From Acanthaster planci (taxonomy: Eukaryota > Echinodermata > Asteroidea > Valvatida > Acanthasteridae), in assembly GCF_001949145.1 (NCBI RefSeq), contig NW_019091537.1, positions 527,105 through 555,773 on the forward strand: a stretch of 28,669 nt of DNA, written 5' to 3'. A model generated the notes under the pieces. It ran no database searches and was not told the DNA's origin. It saw nothing but the letters and a program-made list of their open reading frames with translations. Position numbers and translations under genes: made by a program. This document shows, piece after piece, positions 1 through 10,056 of this stretch (positions within the stretch are counted from its first letter, which is position 1; every line of letters begins with the position of its first letter).

Positions 1-246
1 TCTCCCAATATTCATGAATGACTCAGATTTGGCTACAGAAAAAATTATCGTTCAGTAGTTTCCATTTCTTGGTATTCTCGCAACAGAACAACAATACGTG
101 CACGAGCGTGATGTTGTTTTTAAATGGACAGGTGATCCTCCCATGATCCCACCCTGCCTCCAGCACTGGTGAATCTGTGCATGTGACCCCTGCAGCGACC
201 TTCTAAGGTCTGAACCCTGCATACGTTTCCTTTTGCCCAACTACAG
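1..246 (+). other. Intron sequence upstream of the first visible exon of gene 1
   Basis: No convincing coding exon is visible. The open frame on the opposite strand here has no protein-like pattern or splice sites. The right end is a pyrimidine-rich acceptor. Confidence 0.4.
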
Positions 247-867
247 GATCTGACCCCTGTTGCATGGCAGACAATTCAGCAGCTCTCCATGGAGCTGGTG
301 TGTGCGTTAGCCATCGTCAAGCCAGCCCACCTCCAATCTCCCATTCAAGCAGGGAGCATATGCTCCTCTGATGTCTACAACGAAAGGCCGGGCACAACTT
401 CTGAGGAGGTCGAGGTTGCTCCGGTTGAACCATGCAACTTGGGACTTGTTGAAAACAAGGCAAGTCTGGTGTCCACAGACTCTGGCGTGCAGCAGCATCA
501 TTCGTGGTCTTCAGGAGATTTCAGCAAATCCAATCTTAGGCATGAGCTACTTGCAGTGAAAGGCACTACACCTAAGAAAGCACTTGGTGTACACCAAGGA
601 AACAGTCATTGCGAGAAACCAATCTCAAATGACGTTGGAGGAAGAAATAATCTGAGTCCAGATGTCAATAAAACCGTCAGCAAGGATGACTTGAGCAAAA
701 ACTCTGACGGTGGAATGAAAAGTTTTGATAGCAAGCCCAGTGGCAGAGCGTGCTGCCTAGATGCATTTGTTGAGCTGTGGAAGGACCATTTCAAGTGTCA
801 GGTTCCTGCTCAACTTTTCCTGTGTCCAAGGACGGTCCTCCTGATTCGGCAGGGCCAAGATGGGAAG
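247..867 (+). CDS. Unidentified gene 1, internal exon (207 codons)
   Basis: I do not recognise this protein. The exon opens after a pyrimidine-rich acceptor (ttccttttgcccaactacag) and closes at AAG|gtatgt, and reads through 207 codons in one frame starting GAT CTG ACC CCT. The first ~35 residues are hydrophobic and helix-like (WQTIQQLSMELVCALAIVKP). Residues ~40-165 are low-complexity, rich in Ser, Asn, Lys, Asp and Gly, probably disordered. The last ~40 residues become ordered again (LDAFVELWKDHFKCQVPAQL) and flow into the next exon. Entry and exit are phase 0 as I read them. The gene's 5' part lies left of the window. A start at the internal ATG (289) is possible for a separate transcript, but the open frame running up to a good acceptor argues for an internal exon. 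Confidence 0.62.
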
Positions 868-1855
868 GTATGTTTGCATTTGTACTTGTCTCTTCATAGA
901 GCTCCCGACGTGGAGAAAGAGTCGTGCATTAGCGTGGGCATAGCTACAGGGCTTGAGCCTGTTTCTGGCACAGCTGTTTGTTACTAACTGTACCTGTATG
1001 CACAGAACAGAAATGGCAGTGTCGCTGCAGGTTATGTAACTACCAATTAAGCTGTTCCATGTTTACCAGAAGCGAGTCTACTGTGAAAGATTTTCAGTGC
1101 TAAGTGTTGACATTTTTATTTTTGCTGAAGCTTTATGTCGTTATCATGAGAAAGGAGACAAAAGCGAAAGGCCATTTTCAATGATTTCTCAATTCTGCTA
1201 TGAAGCTATGCACAAGTTCCTCATTAGTGGCAAAGAAAGACTTGACAGCTACTGTGGCCATGTTCCTGACACCCAGTGCATTTCTGCACATTCTGGTTAA
1301 AACTTATCTCACGTTGTACTATACGCATGGTTTGTCAGCTCCACAGGACATTAATATTGCTTGAAAATATACCACTTTCTGTTTTCTATACAATCACATT
1401 ACTTTTCCTGACCAGGCATTCAGAACTGAAGGTGTAGTCCTAACACTTTAAGGGGAAAAGCAGGAAATGTTGATTATTTCAATCAATTTTGTATGCGAGT
1501 GTGTTGATCTACTGCGGTGAAGCAACTTCTCGTTAACCCAAACCCTGAGAGATGCTGCAAAGTGTAGCAGGCGTTCTGCTGCAAAGGGCAGTCAACAGCA
1601 ACCTATGCCTTCAGTTGACCTACTGGATCTTGTTGCACTGAGCAGGCAAGCCACAACGACAAATGATGCGGACTGATGAGTCGGACAGGGTTTCCATCCC
1701 AAAACCCAGAGAGTTTGGGTTAAGTTGCACCAAGATGACTTCCATAAGGTTGCCTTGTTCATCTTGGCAATCTCATTTCTTGATTGTGATGTTGAAGGAC
1801 CGACCTTTTGAAGAGAACCCTGTGGCTGAAAGAAAGTCTTTTGCCTCCATTGCAG
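868..1855 (+). other. Intron of gene 1
   Basis: Bounded by gtatgt at 868 and cag at 1853-1855. Open frames in both strands here are short and show no family resemblance. No repeat structure stands out. Confidence 0.55.
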
Positions 1856-2042
1856 GAAAGCTGGGAGTCGGTAGGCCACGCGGTATGCACCTTGCTCACC
1901 CAAGGGCTGATAGATCCATCCACGATTGCTGAGTGCCTTGTTAGTTTATTGGAGTCGGACAGTGTGGAAGTGACTGAGGCTGTGGCTCATGTCATGTGGA
2001 CCATTGGCCAACATGCAGCACAAGTCAGCAGCCACAAGCAAG
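1856..2042 (+). CDS. Unidentified gene 1, penultimate exon, helical repeat-like
   Basis: The exon starts after ttttgcctccattgcag and ends at CAA G|gtacat, leaving phase 1. It encodes 62 codons beginning ESWESVGHAVCTLL and including LIDPSTIAECLVSLLESD and VEVTEAVAHVMWTIGQHA. The pattern of two amphipathic helices separated by short turns is typical of HEAT or armadillo-type solenoids; this is inferred from residue pattern only. Its phase-0 entry matches the phase-0 exit of the exon ending at 867, and its exit matches the last exon, so the three join without a frameshift. Confidence 0.68.
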
Positions 2043-2221
2043 GTACATTTACAAGTTGATTTTTTTTAATTTACTCTTTTGAGCAATCCCTGTTCACCAC
2101 TTCCCAGGCTACATCGTGTCTTTTGGGTGTGATCCCTGGCTATATGGTGTTTCAGGTGGCATGGCTTCTGACTAGCACCCCAAACAAAAATACTGACATA
2201 TGGGAAGATCCACCAACATAG

Positions 2222-2287
2222 GGCTGGATAGCTCAGTTGATAGAGGACCAGTACGGTATCCCAGAGGTTCAAATCCCGCTCCAGTCA
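2222..2287 (+). repeat. tRNA-like head of a SINE or tRNA pseudogene
   Basis: The stretch begins GGCTGGATAGCTCAGTTGAT and ends TCCAGTCA. The first seven bases pair with the seven before the final A (one G-T pair). A D-arm (TAGCTCAGTTGATAGAGG) acts as box A, and GGTTCAAATCC at 2266-2276 is a near-consensus box B. The anticodon arm cannot close and the T stem mispairs, so it is not a working tRNA. An AT-rich tail follows. It is best read as a tRNA-derived short retroposon in the gene 1 intron. Confidence 0.55.
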
Positions 2288-2531
2288 ATTTCTTTGTTCA
2301 TCTTTATAATTGACCCTTTTGGGGATTATTGTGTTTATTTTTTAAAACTTATAGTGAGTGGAAGAAAAGGAATCTTTGAAAGTGTCCATAGTACTGTAGC
2401 TTGCTTGCTTTAAGAGAGATTGTAAAAGAGATGCTTGATTTCAGAGTTCAAACGGAAAACCCCAAATTTTTCAGGGAAGCCCATGGAATTAGATAGGGAC
2501 TGAAAACCAAGTAAGCACACCAACTTAGGTG

Positions 2532-2627
2532 GGATTCGAACCTAGGTCATAGACTAGATGGGATTTGAACCATGGTTATCGAGGTGAAAGCCAAGGAAAG
2601 GACCACTGTACCAATGAAACACTACCA
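2532..2627 (-). repeat. tRNA-Glu-like SINE head, minus strand
   Basis: Read on the minus strand, this gives a box A-like TTGGTACAGTGG, then a stretch with GGCTTTCACC resembling the tRNA-Glu anticodon arm (TTC anticodon), then GGTTCAAATCC (2561-2571). A second, perfect box B, GGTTCGAATCC, lies at 2532-2542, 29 bases further on. The doubled box B suggests a partly duplicated head or two nested insertions. Confidence 0.5.
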
Positions 2628-2734
2628 ACTGGATCTCAGTTGTACCACCAGTCAAACAGTGAAGGATCATGTGGAGATGCTGCACCACAAATGAACACAT
2701 CCTGTGCCCAAAGTCTGTGCCCAAAGTCTGATTA

Positions 2735-2975
2735 GCAGTATTTTCCTGATAAGCAATTTTGTCTTTGAAGCAGTACTTTCTGTTGAGTGGTATTTTTGCT
2801 GATAAGCAATATTGTCTTAGAAGCAGTGATTTTTTGAAGAGCGGTATTATTCTGACAAGCAGTATTTTTCTGATCAGCTGTATTTTTCTGCGAAGCAGTA
2901 TTTTCTGATGAGTAATATTTTTCTGATTTACAAGCAGTATTTTTCTGAAGAACTGTATTTTGTTAGGAGCAGTAT
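2735..2975. repeat. Degenerate ~18-bp tandem repeat, left block
   Basis: Imperfect copies of a unit close to AAGCAGTATTTTTCTGAT, with variants such as gataagcaatattgtctt and gaagcagtattttctgat. Length differences between copies are small. The long minus-strand open frame across it is only the translation of the repeat, giving a quasi-periodic Ile/Lys/Leu-rich peptide. The repeat resumes at 3322 after an inserted SINE. Confidence 0.75.
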
Positions 2976-2976
2976 A

Positions 2977-3321
2977 TTCAGGGGGCATGTGGCTTTGTGG
3001 TTAGGATTTGTAGCTTCCGATCATAGGGTCAGGGGTTCGAATCCAGCTGGTAGCAGCATGTTGTGATCGTGGGCAAGTCACTTTGCTCCCACGTGCCTCT
3101 CTCCACCCAGAAGTAAATTGGTACCTATGACGGCAGACACAGTTATGTTTAGCTGTTTGCGCCGAAATGGCAGCACTGGGCTGGTATACTCCCTAGGGAG
3201 CTGAGATGATTTCAGGAATGTTCAGATGATGTGAGAGTCCAATGTGCAGGGATAATGATAATACAGTGCCTCAGAATAGTTTACTAGATAGATGGCACTT
3301 TACAAGTGTGTTGTTGTTATT
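2977..3321 (+). mobile_element. tRNA-derived SINE inserted in the tandem repeat
   Basis: The element starts at GGGGCATGTGGCTTTGTGG with a tRNA-type box A and a consensus box B, GGTTCGAATCC, at 3034-3044. An unrelated body follows, containing GGGCAAGTCACTTTGCTCCC and GCGCCGAAATGGCAGCACTG. It ends in GGCACTTTACAAGTGTG and a short ttgttgttatt tail. The same 18-bp repeat lies on both sides, so the boundaries are unusually clear. Length is about 345 bp. It would have depended on reverse transcriptase supplied in trans by a LINE. Confidence 0.75.
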
Positions 3322-3440
3322 TTCCTGATGAGCAGGATGTTTCTGATAAGCAATATTTTTCTGATAAGCAGTACTTTTCGATAAGCATTATTTTTCTGGT
3401 AAACAGTATTTTTGGATAAGCAATATTTTTTGATAAGTAG
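3322..3440. repeat. Degenerate ~18-bp tandem repeat, right block
   Basis: Continues the left block: units such as ttttcctgatgagcaggatg, tttctgataagcaatatttt and ctgataagcagtacttttcg. Same unit and orientation as 2735-2975, so the two were one array before the SINE inserted. Confidence 0.7.
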
Positions 3441-3503
3441 CTGCATAAAAATAGTTTGGGGGAATTTTGTGTTTTTTTAATCAACTCCATTGTGTTTTGG
3501 CAG

Positions 3504-3625
3504 TCGGAGATGAGTGGAGCTCACCTAATGTTATGTCCCTCCTGCATGCTCTGATCTCAAGATGTCCAGAGGGTGACATTCTTCATCAGCTATGTGACTA
3601 TGCACAACACCAAATGCACCATTGA
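3504..3625 (+). CDS. Unidentified gene 1, last coding exon with stop
   Basis: The acceptor is ccattgtgttttggcag. The first two bases (TC) complete a valine codon with the G left by the exon ending at 2042. The frame then reads GDEWSSPNVMSLLHALIS, RCPEGDILHQLCDYAQHQ, MHH and stops at TGA 3623-3625. The helix-rich pattern continues from the previous exon. Together the three exons give 309 residues of C-terminal sequence. No strong AATAAA follows closely; the first on this strand that I see is near 4985. I cannot name the family: a nuclear or cytosolic scaffold with ARM/HEAT-like C-terminus is only a guess. Confidence 0.65.
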
Positions 3626-5867
3626 GGCCGACTTCAAACATTCTGTCATCAGAGAAACTTTTCCACCAAAACAAAGTGAAAAGATCAGTTTGTGATATGG
3701 ATATTTTCAGTTTCAATGTAAAAAACATACAGGTTAAAATTATCAAAGTGTTACATGATTTTTTTGGAAGTTCAACTATTTCTCCAAGTTTTTAATTAGA
3801 GTTGTAACATTAGTTTACTTTTATTGCAAATAATATCATGTTGTTTGCAATTTAATGCACATGTGGTAGGCTTCACGCAGGTACTTCAGTGCTCATCAAA
3901 GTTACATTAATTCAAGGGGATGCCATTACCCATGGGAGCACTGCACTCAAGCACGCATACACCTGTCAGGTCACTACACCCCTACAGGTGTACCACGTTC
4001 GCATGCCGGTGTTGCGTGCGTATTACTTTCCTCTTTGACCAGTAGGATGTTGTGACTTGCCACTCTTTGAATCATCAAAATTAATGGCTTCGGTTGTAAG
4101 AGTGGGTAAATGGCTTAAAAACATTCGTTTGGAGTCTTTAAAGTTACTTTCAGAATGTCACAGAATGCTTTGAACCCACTGTGTGGAATTTCATAAGCAC
4201 GCTCTAATCTGAGTAGTACTTCCTCCCACTGTCAACAAAACTAGATTTACTTCTGTGCATGTCTGACAGGCATCTCTCATTTCAGTGGGCTGTTCCCATT
4301 GCAAGGAATAACCCCTATTAGTCCAGTTTTATATCAGCAGCGATGTTGGTAATGCCAACAAGTCGGACCTGCTCAAGTCATGTTGCAAGTACTTTTTCCC
4401 CAAATCAAGTCTCGAAAAAGATTGCAACTCAGTCTGATTGCGGTCTGTTCAGCAACTCGAGTCAACGACACTGGTCAGTGCACATGGATGGAAGATGAAA
4501 AGAGATGGGATCATACTGCCATGGCAGAATTCACACAGTCTGGAGTAGAGTAGTGGGGAATTGGGCATGTGGAGTTGGTGGGTTTTAGTGGGTTTGTTCG
4601 ATTAGTAGGGGTGCGGAGATTAGCAGCAAATGACAATTCATCAATTACACCATACAGTGACTCATCTCGTTAAGTACACCCTACAAAGTATCGTGTTGTA
4701 CGTAGACTTTGCACTCTAAATAGGTCACTTTGTAATGTGCATCCATCAAGATAGGTCACTTTGTGGTACGACCAGTGAATTAATATTGAAAATGAAGGAT
4801 TGAGGACTCTTAGGGTTATTAAGTCCTCACTTGATAAGCCACAGCATGACAATGACCACCACATGTACAACAGAACCAAAATCCAACTGTCTCTTTTTAT
4901 TTCACATATATTTGCCGTTTAATATTTAACATGTTTGTGTCATACTCTATGATAGACATTACATTCTGGAAGACCAGTACAAACAATAAATGGTGCAGAC
5001 TTTCAAGTTTAGAGTCGGCTTTGATTACTTCCAACTAATACAAACATTGGAAATTACACTGGTACTTTAGGTAGGGAGGCCCATGGGTTTTAGACTTTTC
5101 CAGCAATGACCACACGTCTGATATTGTTGAAAAGTGCAACTCCAGAGCAGTTCTTTGGTGTATAAATCACCTTCATAAGTTTGTACTATAGTGAAGATAT
5201 AACTCTCTGCAATATACTGGTATGGGTGCATGTGCCTGTCGCTTAAGATTCATTCTCATTTATTTCAGTGGAATAAAGTAAAACTGGCATACTTTTTTTT
5301 AAAGTCTTCTTGCTTACTATTGCTAAAGAGGTGGTCTGTAAATGATAATACCATGCATGAATAAAGCTTTGATGCATAGCCTACAAAATAGCCATATTTT
5401 ATGGATTTCAAGACTAAACCTAAAGTAGACGTACAGTGTACACATATACTGTCATGAAAACTTGCAAGTAACCAGAGAACAGTTTTGAGCATATTTGAAG
5501 CATATCGTATCGTACAAATACAAAGCCAAAAATGTGAAGGAGACTTACAACTTGCTGCTTTTGGTCTGTAATTAAAAGAATAACATGAATAAAGGAAAGA
5601 ATTTCGAAGTGTTGTGATTGAAAAATTGAGAGTGAAATCAATACCTACTGTCATTTCCCTAGATCTAGATCGAGAAAATTATTCAGTCTGAATGCAGCTC
5701 AAGTAGTCTGGGAATTCCAGTGAAACGTCGTATGCAGGAGACACAAAAAAATTGATTTCCAATCTAAACTTGTAATTTGGACTTACAGGATTGACGAAAG
5801 TGACAAACGACACTTTTCCTAGTTCTGGATCGGTTTAATTAACCAGTTCCGGATCGTGTCAAAATCT
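3626..5867. other. Gene-poor stretch downstream of gene 1
   Basis: This presumably includes the 3' UTR of gene 1. AATAAA occurs on the plus strand at about 4985 and 5272, both far from the stop. A 14-base direct repeat, ATAGGTCACTTTGT, occurs at 4720 and 4751. I see no exon with both a convincing frame and splice sites, and no RNA gene. Confidence 0.4.
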
Positions 5868-6049
5868 TCATGCATACAAAAGAAATATCAGAAAGAGTGC
5901 CATACACGGACGGCGCTTGACACCCTGTGCACAAACCCTATGAGACTGGTCGGAAAAGTTTTCAGTGTTTTCTGAGTAAACGGCTTTGTTGTTCCATCCT
6001 AAATTGAACTTTTCTGGACACGTATTTGCTCCCGACGGCTCATAGGTCA
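5868..6049 (-). CDS. Candidate last exon with hydrophobic C-terminus, unidentified
   Basis: On the minus strand a very good acceptor (taattattctcttcacag) precedes an open frame entering in phase 1 (x|TG ACC TAT). It encodes about 60 residues including SGANTCPEKFNLGWNNKAVY, and ends at TGA 5868-5870 after a short hydrophobic run, CMALFLIFLLYA. Four cysteines and an N-x-S/T site (NFS) would suit a secreted or membrane-anchored protein. No upstream exon with a canonical donor and matching phase was found. It could belong with the exon pair at 6882-7307 through a weak donor, or be chance. Confidence 0.25.
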
Positions 6050-6881
6050 CTGTGAAGAGAATAATTACAGGCGTCTGTATAATATAAATGAACTCTTCCC
6101 GAAAAAAAATCCGTTTTTTCCAGAACCACGGTCACAAGCTGATTTTCTAATGAAGAATTTCTTAATTTAAACTCATGTAGCAGGAATTCCAGTGAAGTAC
6201 AAAAGGGAAGTTGGGTAGCTTTTGACCTGACTATTTCAGTGGCGCAGCAAGCTACCAACGACACTGTCCCCTGCTCCGCACAGATTACGTCACATACAAA
6301 TCTGTTACGCACGCGTAGTTGAGTTCGCCACATATGTACAATAATTGCATACATGATCCAAAACTAGACAAAAATCATCCGTTCAGCTTTCGGCAAATGA
6401 GACAAACATTCATCGCGAGAGTATATATGACCATTGAGCATGATAAAGTACTTGAAACCCCACGTTTCACCCTTTAATTTGTGGTCGATATTTTGGTTCC
6501 CTCAATTTTTGACGAAGCGTCTGAACGTATCAATGTGCGAGTGGAAATCTGGCCTGAATTCCTCTTGCAGGAAATTTTCAGAAAACGATATTTTCACAAG
6601 AAACTGATATTTTACCATTCAAAACATAACTCGTCTTAATATGGTAATGGACAACAGTGCAAAAAAGGTAGCCTTTATTTTCATGTGATCTGAACACCTT
6701 AAACCAAGAGAAGTAAAAGTTTACAAGGGTTTTAAACGTCATGTTCCTTAAGACGATTACCCATGTAGGCCTACACAATCAACGAAACAACAGTGATCAC
6801 AACAAGCTAATCGGCGTTATTTTGCAATAGTTTTCCGTTATTTCGCTATAAAAATACTATATATATACTACTATATGTACT

Positions 6882-7066
6882 TTAAAAACTGGCACGATCG
6901 GGCTTCCATACAAATCCATCTTTGAAATCTTTGATTGTGTTAAAATCCCATGAATCACAGACGACACCATGCGGTCGACCTTCAAGCAGGTAACAGTATT
7001 CACTTGACTTTTTCAGGACTGGGTCAGGGCAAGCTTGAAAATTAAACCATCCGAGGAGCACCCTTA
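6882..7066 (-). CDS. Candidate last exon of an unidentified minus-strand gene
   Basis: Acceptor tgcttatcctcag, entry phase 1, then 60 codons to TAA at 6882-6884. The reading includes LLGWFNFQACPDPVLKKSSE, YCYLLEGRPHGVVCDSWDF and KDGFVWKPDR. Residue composition is protein-like, with cysteines and aromatics rather than repeat-driven. A second acceptor at 7033 (aattttcaag) would give a shorter exon in the same frame. The entry phase fits the exon at 7220-7307. I do not recognise the family; no further upstream exon was found, so it may be a gene remnant. Confidence 0.38.
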
Positions 7067-7219
7067 CTGAGGATAAGCACGATGGCAGTAATTTTGATGG
7101 CAAAAACCTGCCTTTTCTTGTTTGCCATCAAAATAAAGGACGTGTAAGCGACAAGTACACAATAGATGAATAGCAACCGATATTCCGAAGACAAAGACAC
7201 CGTATTGCCCTCGACTTAC

Positions 7220-7307
7220 TCGTACAAAATGAAGCAACTGCCTCAGTCCATGGGTCGCTTGAATAAAAAGTAGCATTTGCACGTACAGACACACGTTTGA
7301 GGTTGGC
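7220..7307 (-). CDS. Candidate internal exon paired with 6882-7066
   Basis: Acceptor ccatcgcttacag and strong donor ACGA|gtaagt bound 88 bases encoding ANLKRVSVRANATFYSSD then PWTEAVASFCT, leaving phase 1. With the next exon this reads ...SFCTIRVLLGWFNF without a break. NAT is a potential N-glycosylation site. Two independent splice signals plus phase agreement favour a true exon, but family and upstream exons are unknown. Confidence 0.38.
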
Positions 7308-9890
7308 CTGTAAGCGATGGAACGTCCAACACAGTGGTTTATTAGACATAGCTCTTCAAATTGGGACATCAGTACTAAAAAAAAGTGAAGTCAGCTACAA
7401 GCATAACGCATTTGCTACTATTTGTACAATCAGATGCTGAACAGTAAAAGAAACATTTTATTCATACAAATTCAAACAATTGTTTATTCTTAATTCTTTT
7501 ACTTCTCAGTAAATACTTTTGCTGTTTGCTTGATTTTCATAGCATTTGCTAGTTTTTAGTCATACGACCCATTAATTTTAATAATAGCTCTGAGCAGCCA
7601 TGCCCACAAAGTAAAACGTTTTCTCCGTGCGGGGACTTTTGTCACCGGGTCAGTTCCCTGTCATGCCTGAACCTGTATGACTGCTTTATGGTAGCTAATA
7701 CATTTCTCAGTTAGTCCAGGGATGGAGGTAGGTATCTTCCTACCTCCGTAGTCCAGGGAGGTCCGCATGGGCCCTTTAAAATGAATGCAGGATTTGTGAA
7801 CTTCGATTTCGCGCAAAAATGAATGTCAACATACGAAACCAGTGCAATATCGGGAAATTGAACGCTGACGGAACGGCTGAATTCATCCTCATTGATATAT
7901 AATTTTCATTTGTTAAATAGAAACGGGACTTTGAATGTTCGTTCCATTTTGCTCAAAAACAAATGATGCTTTTACTAATTCGTGTCCACGTTCCGAAATG
8001 AGCCGAGAAAAACCTATGTTAACTTCACACGTGCCGGCCACGCAGTACACAACCATGGAGTGTTTAATATCTCTATGATACAACCTGTCTTCGAACCCCC
8101 CTCCCCAAAAAATCCCAGTTTCAAAATTTTACAGTGTAGCGGGGTTTTCCTGGTTGTCATCAGAGTGTAACATTGACAGGGGCATAACACTATTGTGTAA
8201 TTACAAAAACGAACACATTGGGACGAATATCCCGTTTAATCATTTAAATATCCTGGTTCCAGGAGTTATTTATTCAACTTGAGCACTTGCCTTTCTCATG
8301 CATAGCAATGCAAAGAAAATATGAACATAAATTCAAAATCAATAATATACAAATTAAGCACTGAATGTCTAGTTCACTCAGTGAAACAACAGAGAAAAAT
8401 TCAGCAAATTTAAGTGATTTATTTTGTGATCTCTCTACGATAACAAAGTCCGTTTTATAGTACAACGTGAATGCTGTACTACATTATTGTACACTTCATA
8501 AAATATATTGAATCCCGTAAAACCCTTGTCCAAAGTAGGCCTTTTCAGAATCTTTACCACTGTTTAACTCGAGACCCAGATGTTCAAAGCTAGCAGAAAT
8601 GGAAACGTTTACTGCATTCCGACTTAAACTTAACATAGCGCACGATTGAGTCACATTTCTGAGTGTCGACTGGCGAGTTCCCAAAAAACACCAGGCTCAC
8701 ACAGAAGCCAACACTTGCATCATCACGGCAATGGCAGATATTTATTTTGATGTTTCAAACATTGAAACACAACATGTTTGTATCGTCTCCTCGCCATTGG
8801 ATTGATCTTACATAACTGCAGAAAATTCCTCTGAACTTAAAACTTACCTTTACATTTTAAAGTATGAAATCACAATGAATTACGAATATACACTTAACAC
8901 AGCAAAGTAAATGCATCAGATTTTATTTAACCATATTCTAAACCTGAAAGCACCAAACTGTTGAAGCTTGAACTCCTCGGGAGACCGTGACCGTCAAGAG
9001 CATTTTGCAATGAAGCCTGAGCCTTTGATTGGACCCAGTGAATGCCATCTGTGACTTATACACTGTATTACTTCTGTTCAGTCTATCGGCAGTGGGATCA
9101 GTGAAAGATGATGGAACTTGAAAACACACAAGAACTAAACAAAAGGCAACCAGCAAAGGTATCTATGATGACACGGCAGAATGTATGAAAGGTAAAAAAC
9201 AAGATGTTACATGTTTTGATGTTAAAGCCATGGCCACGCTGTTGGTCAACCGCAGGGCGGCAAACTGGGCGGCAGAAAACTGCAAAAATCTATTCCCCAA
9301 ATTTGTTTTATATACCATGCATTCATCCTGAAATCTCAGATGCAACAAAAATGAAGCTATTTCCAATTTGTACACCATATGTACAGCATTTCTTTTTAAA
9401 CCAGTGACAATTTGTACCATCGATCCAAAAAACCACATAACAATGATACACAACGGAGCTATTACACAAAATAGGTACAAAAACCAAGCGATCAACAGCG
9501 CCGCAATAATACATTACACAAACTTAACAAAAAATAAATAACCGAAGTGTGACGTCACTATGAACCAGAAAGTGCAGTGCAAACGAATGGAGTACGGGCG
9601 CGTGTTGGTTCACGCGCTGGTTCTCGCACTAATGCCTTTTCCACACTTATTGTGCATGTAACGTATTCACTTCAGTACTCTATTATCTTCCAAACACAAT
9701 TGTAACCCTGCGCTATGGCAACTTTGATTGGGGTAGAGGTGTGGGGGTTTGTCTGTCCACTATGGTTTGCTTTATCACAAAATACAAAAGCCAGACAGAG
9801 AGCTCTGGATCGAGATATAGAAATCGTAACGGAGAGCCGGGGGGGGATCCGTGACCAACACGGCAAAAACTGTGGTAAAATCAACACTTT
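7308..9890. other. Gene-poor stretch
   Basis: AT-rich, no exon I can support. Several minus-strand AATAAA signals occur (for example plus-strand TTTATT at 8922-8927), which could end a very long CEP170 3' UTR or an unannotated transcript. A strong minus-strand donor sequence (aaag|gtaagt) near 8846 has no open frame before it. Confidence 0.35.
7712..7759. repeat. Short hairpin flanked by an 11-bp direct repeat
   Basis: GGAGGTAGG (7724-7732) and CCTACCTCC (7739-7747) form a perfect 9-bp stem with loop TATCTT. TAGTCCAGGGA flanks it at 7712-7722 and 7749-7759. It looks like a tiny foldback insertion with target duplication. Confidence 0.5.
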
Positions 9891-10056
9891 TTGGTGTTAT
9901 CAGATGGCCACACCATAGGGAGCTACTTTAACACCGCTGGTGTTTTGCACACTTGTAAGTGTTACAATGCACTGGAGGTTGTTAAAAGTAACACCAAATA
10001 ACACCAAAATTTTAACACCATTGAACAGTGTTGGTGTAGTCCTCTGATAACACCAG
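9891..10056. mobile_element. MITE-like element with GGTGTTAT inverted ends
   Basis: The ends TTGGTGTTATCAGATGGCCA (9891 on) and, reversed, CTGGTGTTATCAGAGGACTA (10056 back) match at 20 of 24 positions. The interior is packed with more TAACACC/GGTGTTA copies in both orientations (such as ttaacaccgctggtgtt), so the element is internally palindromic. It has no coding capacity and no clear target duplication. Related TAACACC copies continue to about 10080, so the true ends may be wider. Confidence 0.55.

Noticed and set aside
2222-2287. Functional tRNA gene
   Set aside because: The anticodon arm cannot pair and the T stem is mismatched, so it is a tRNA-derived repeat.
2554-2988. 144-codon minus-strand open frame
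   Set aside because: It is the translation of the degenerate 18-bp tandem repeat, with no splice or start context.
8846-8940. Strong minus-strand donor aaag|gtaagt suggesting an exon
   Set aside because: Every frame before it is closed by stops within a few codons.
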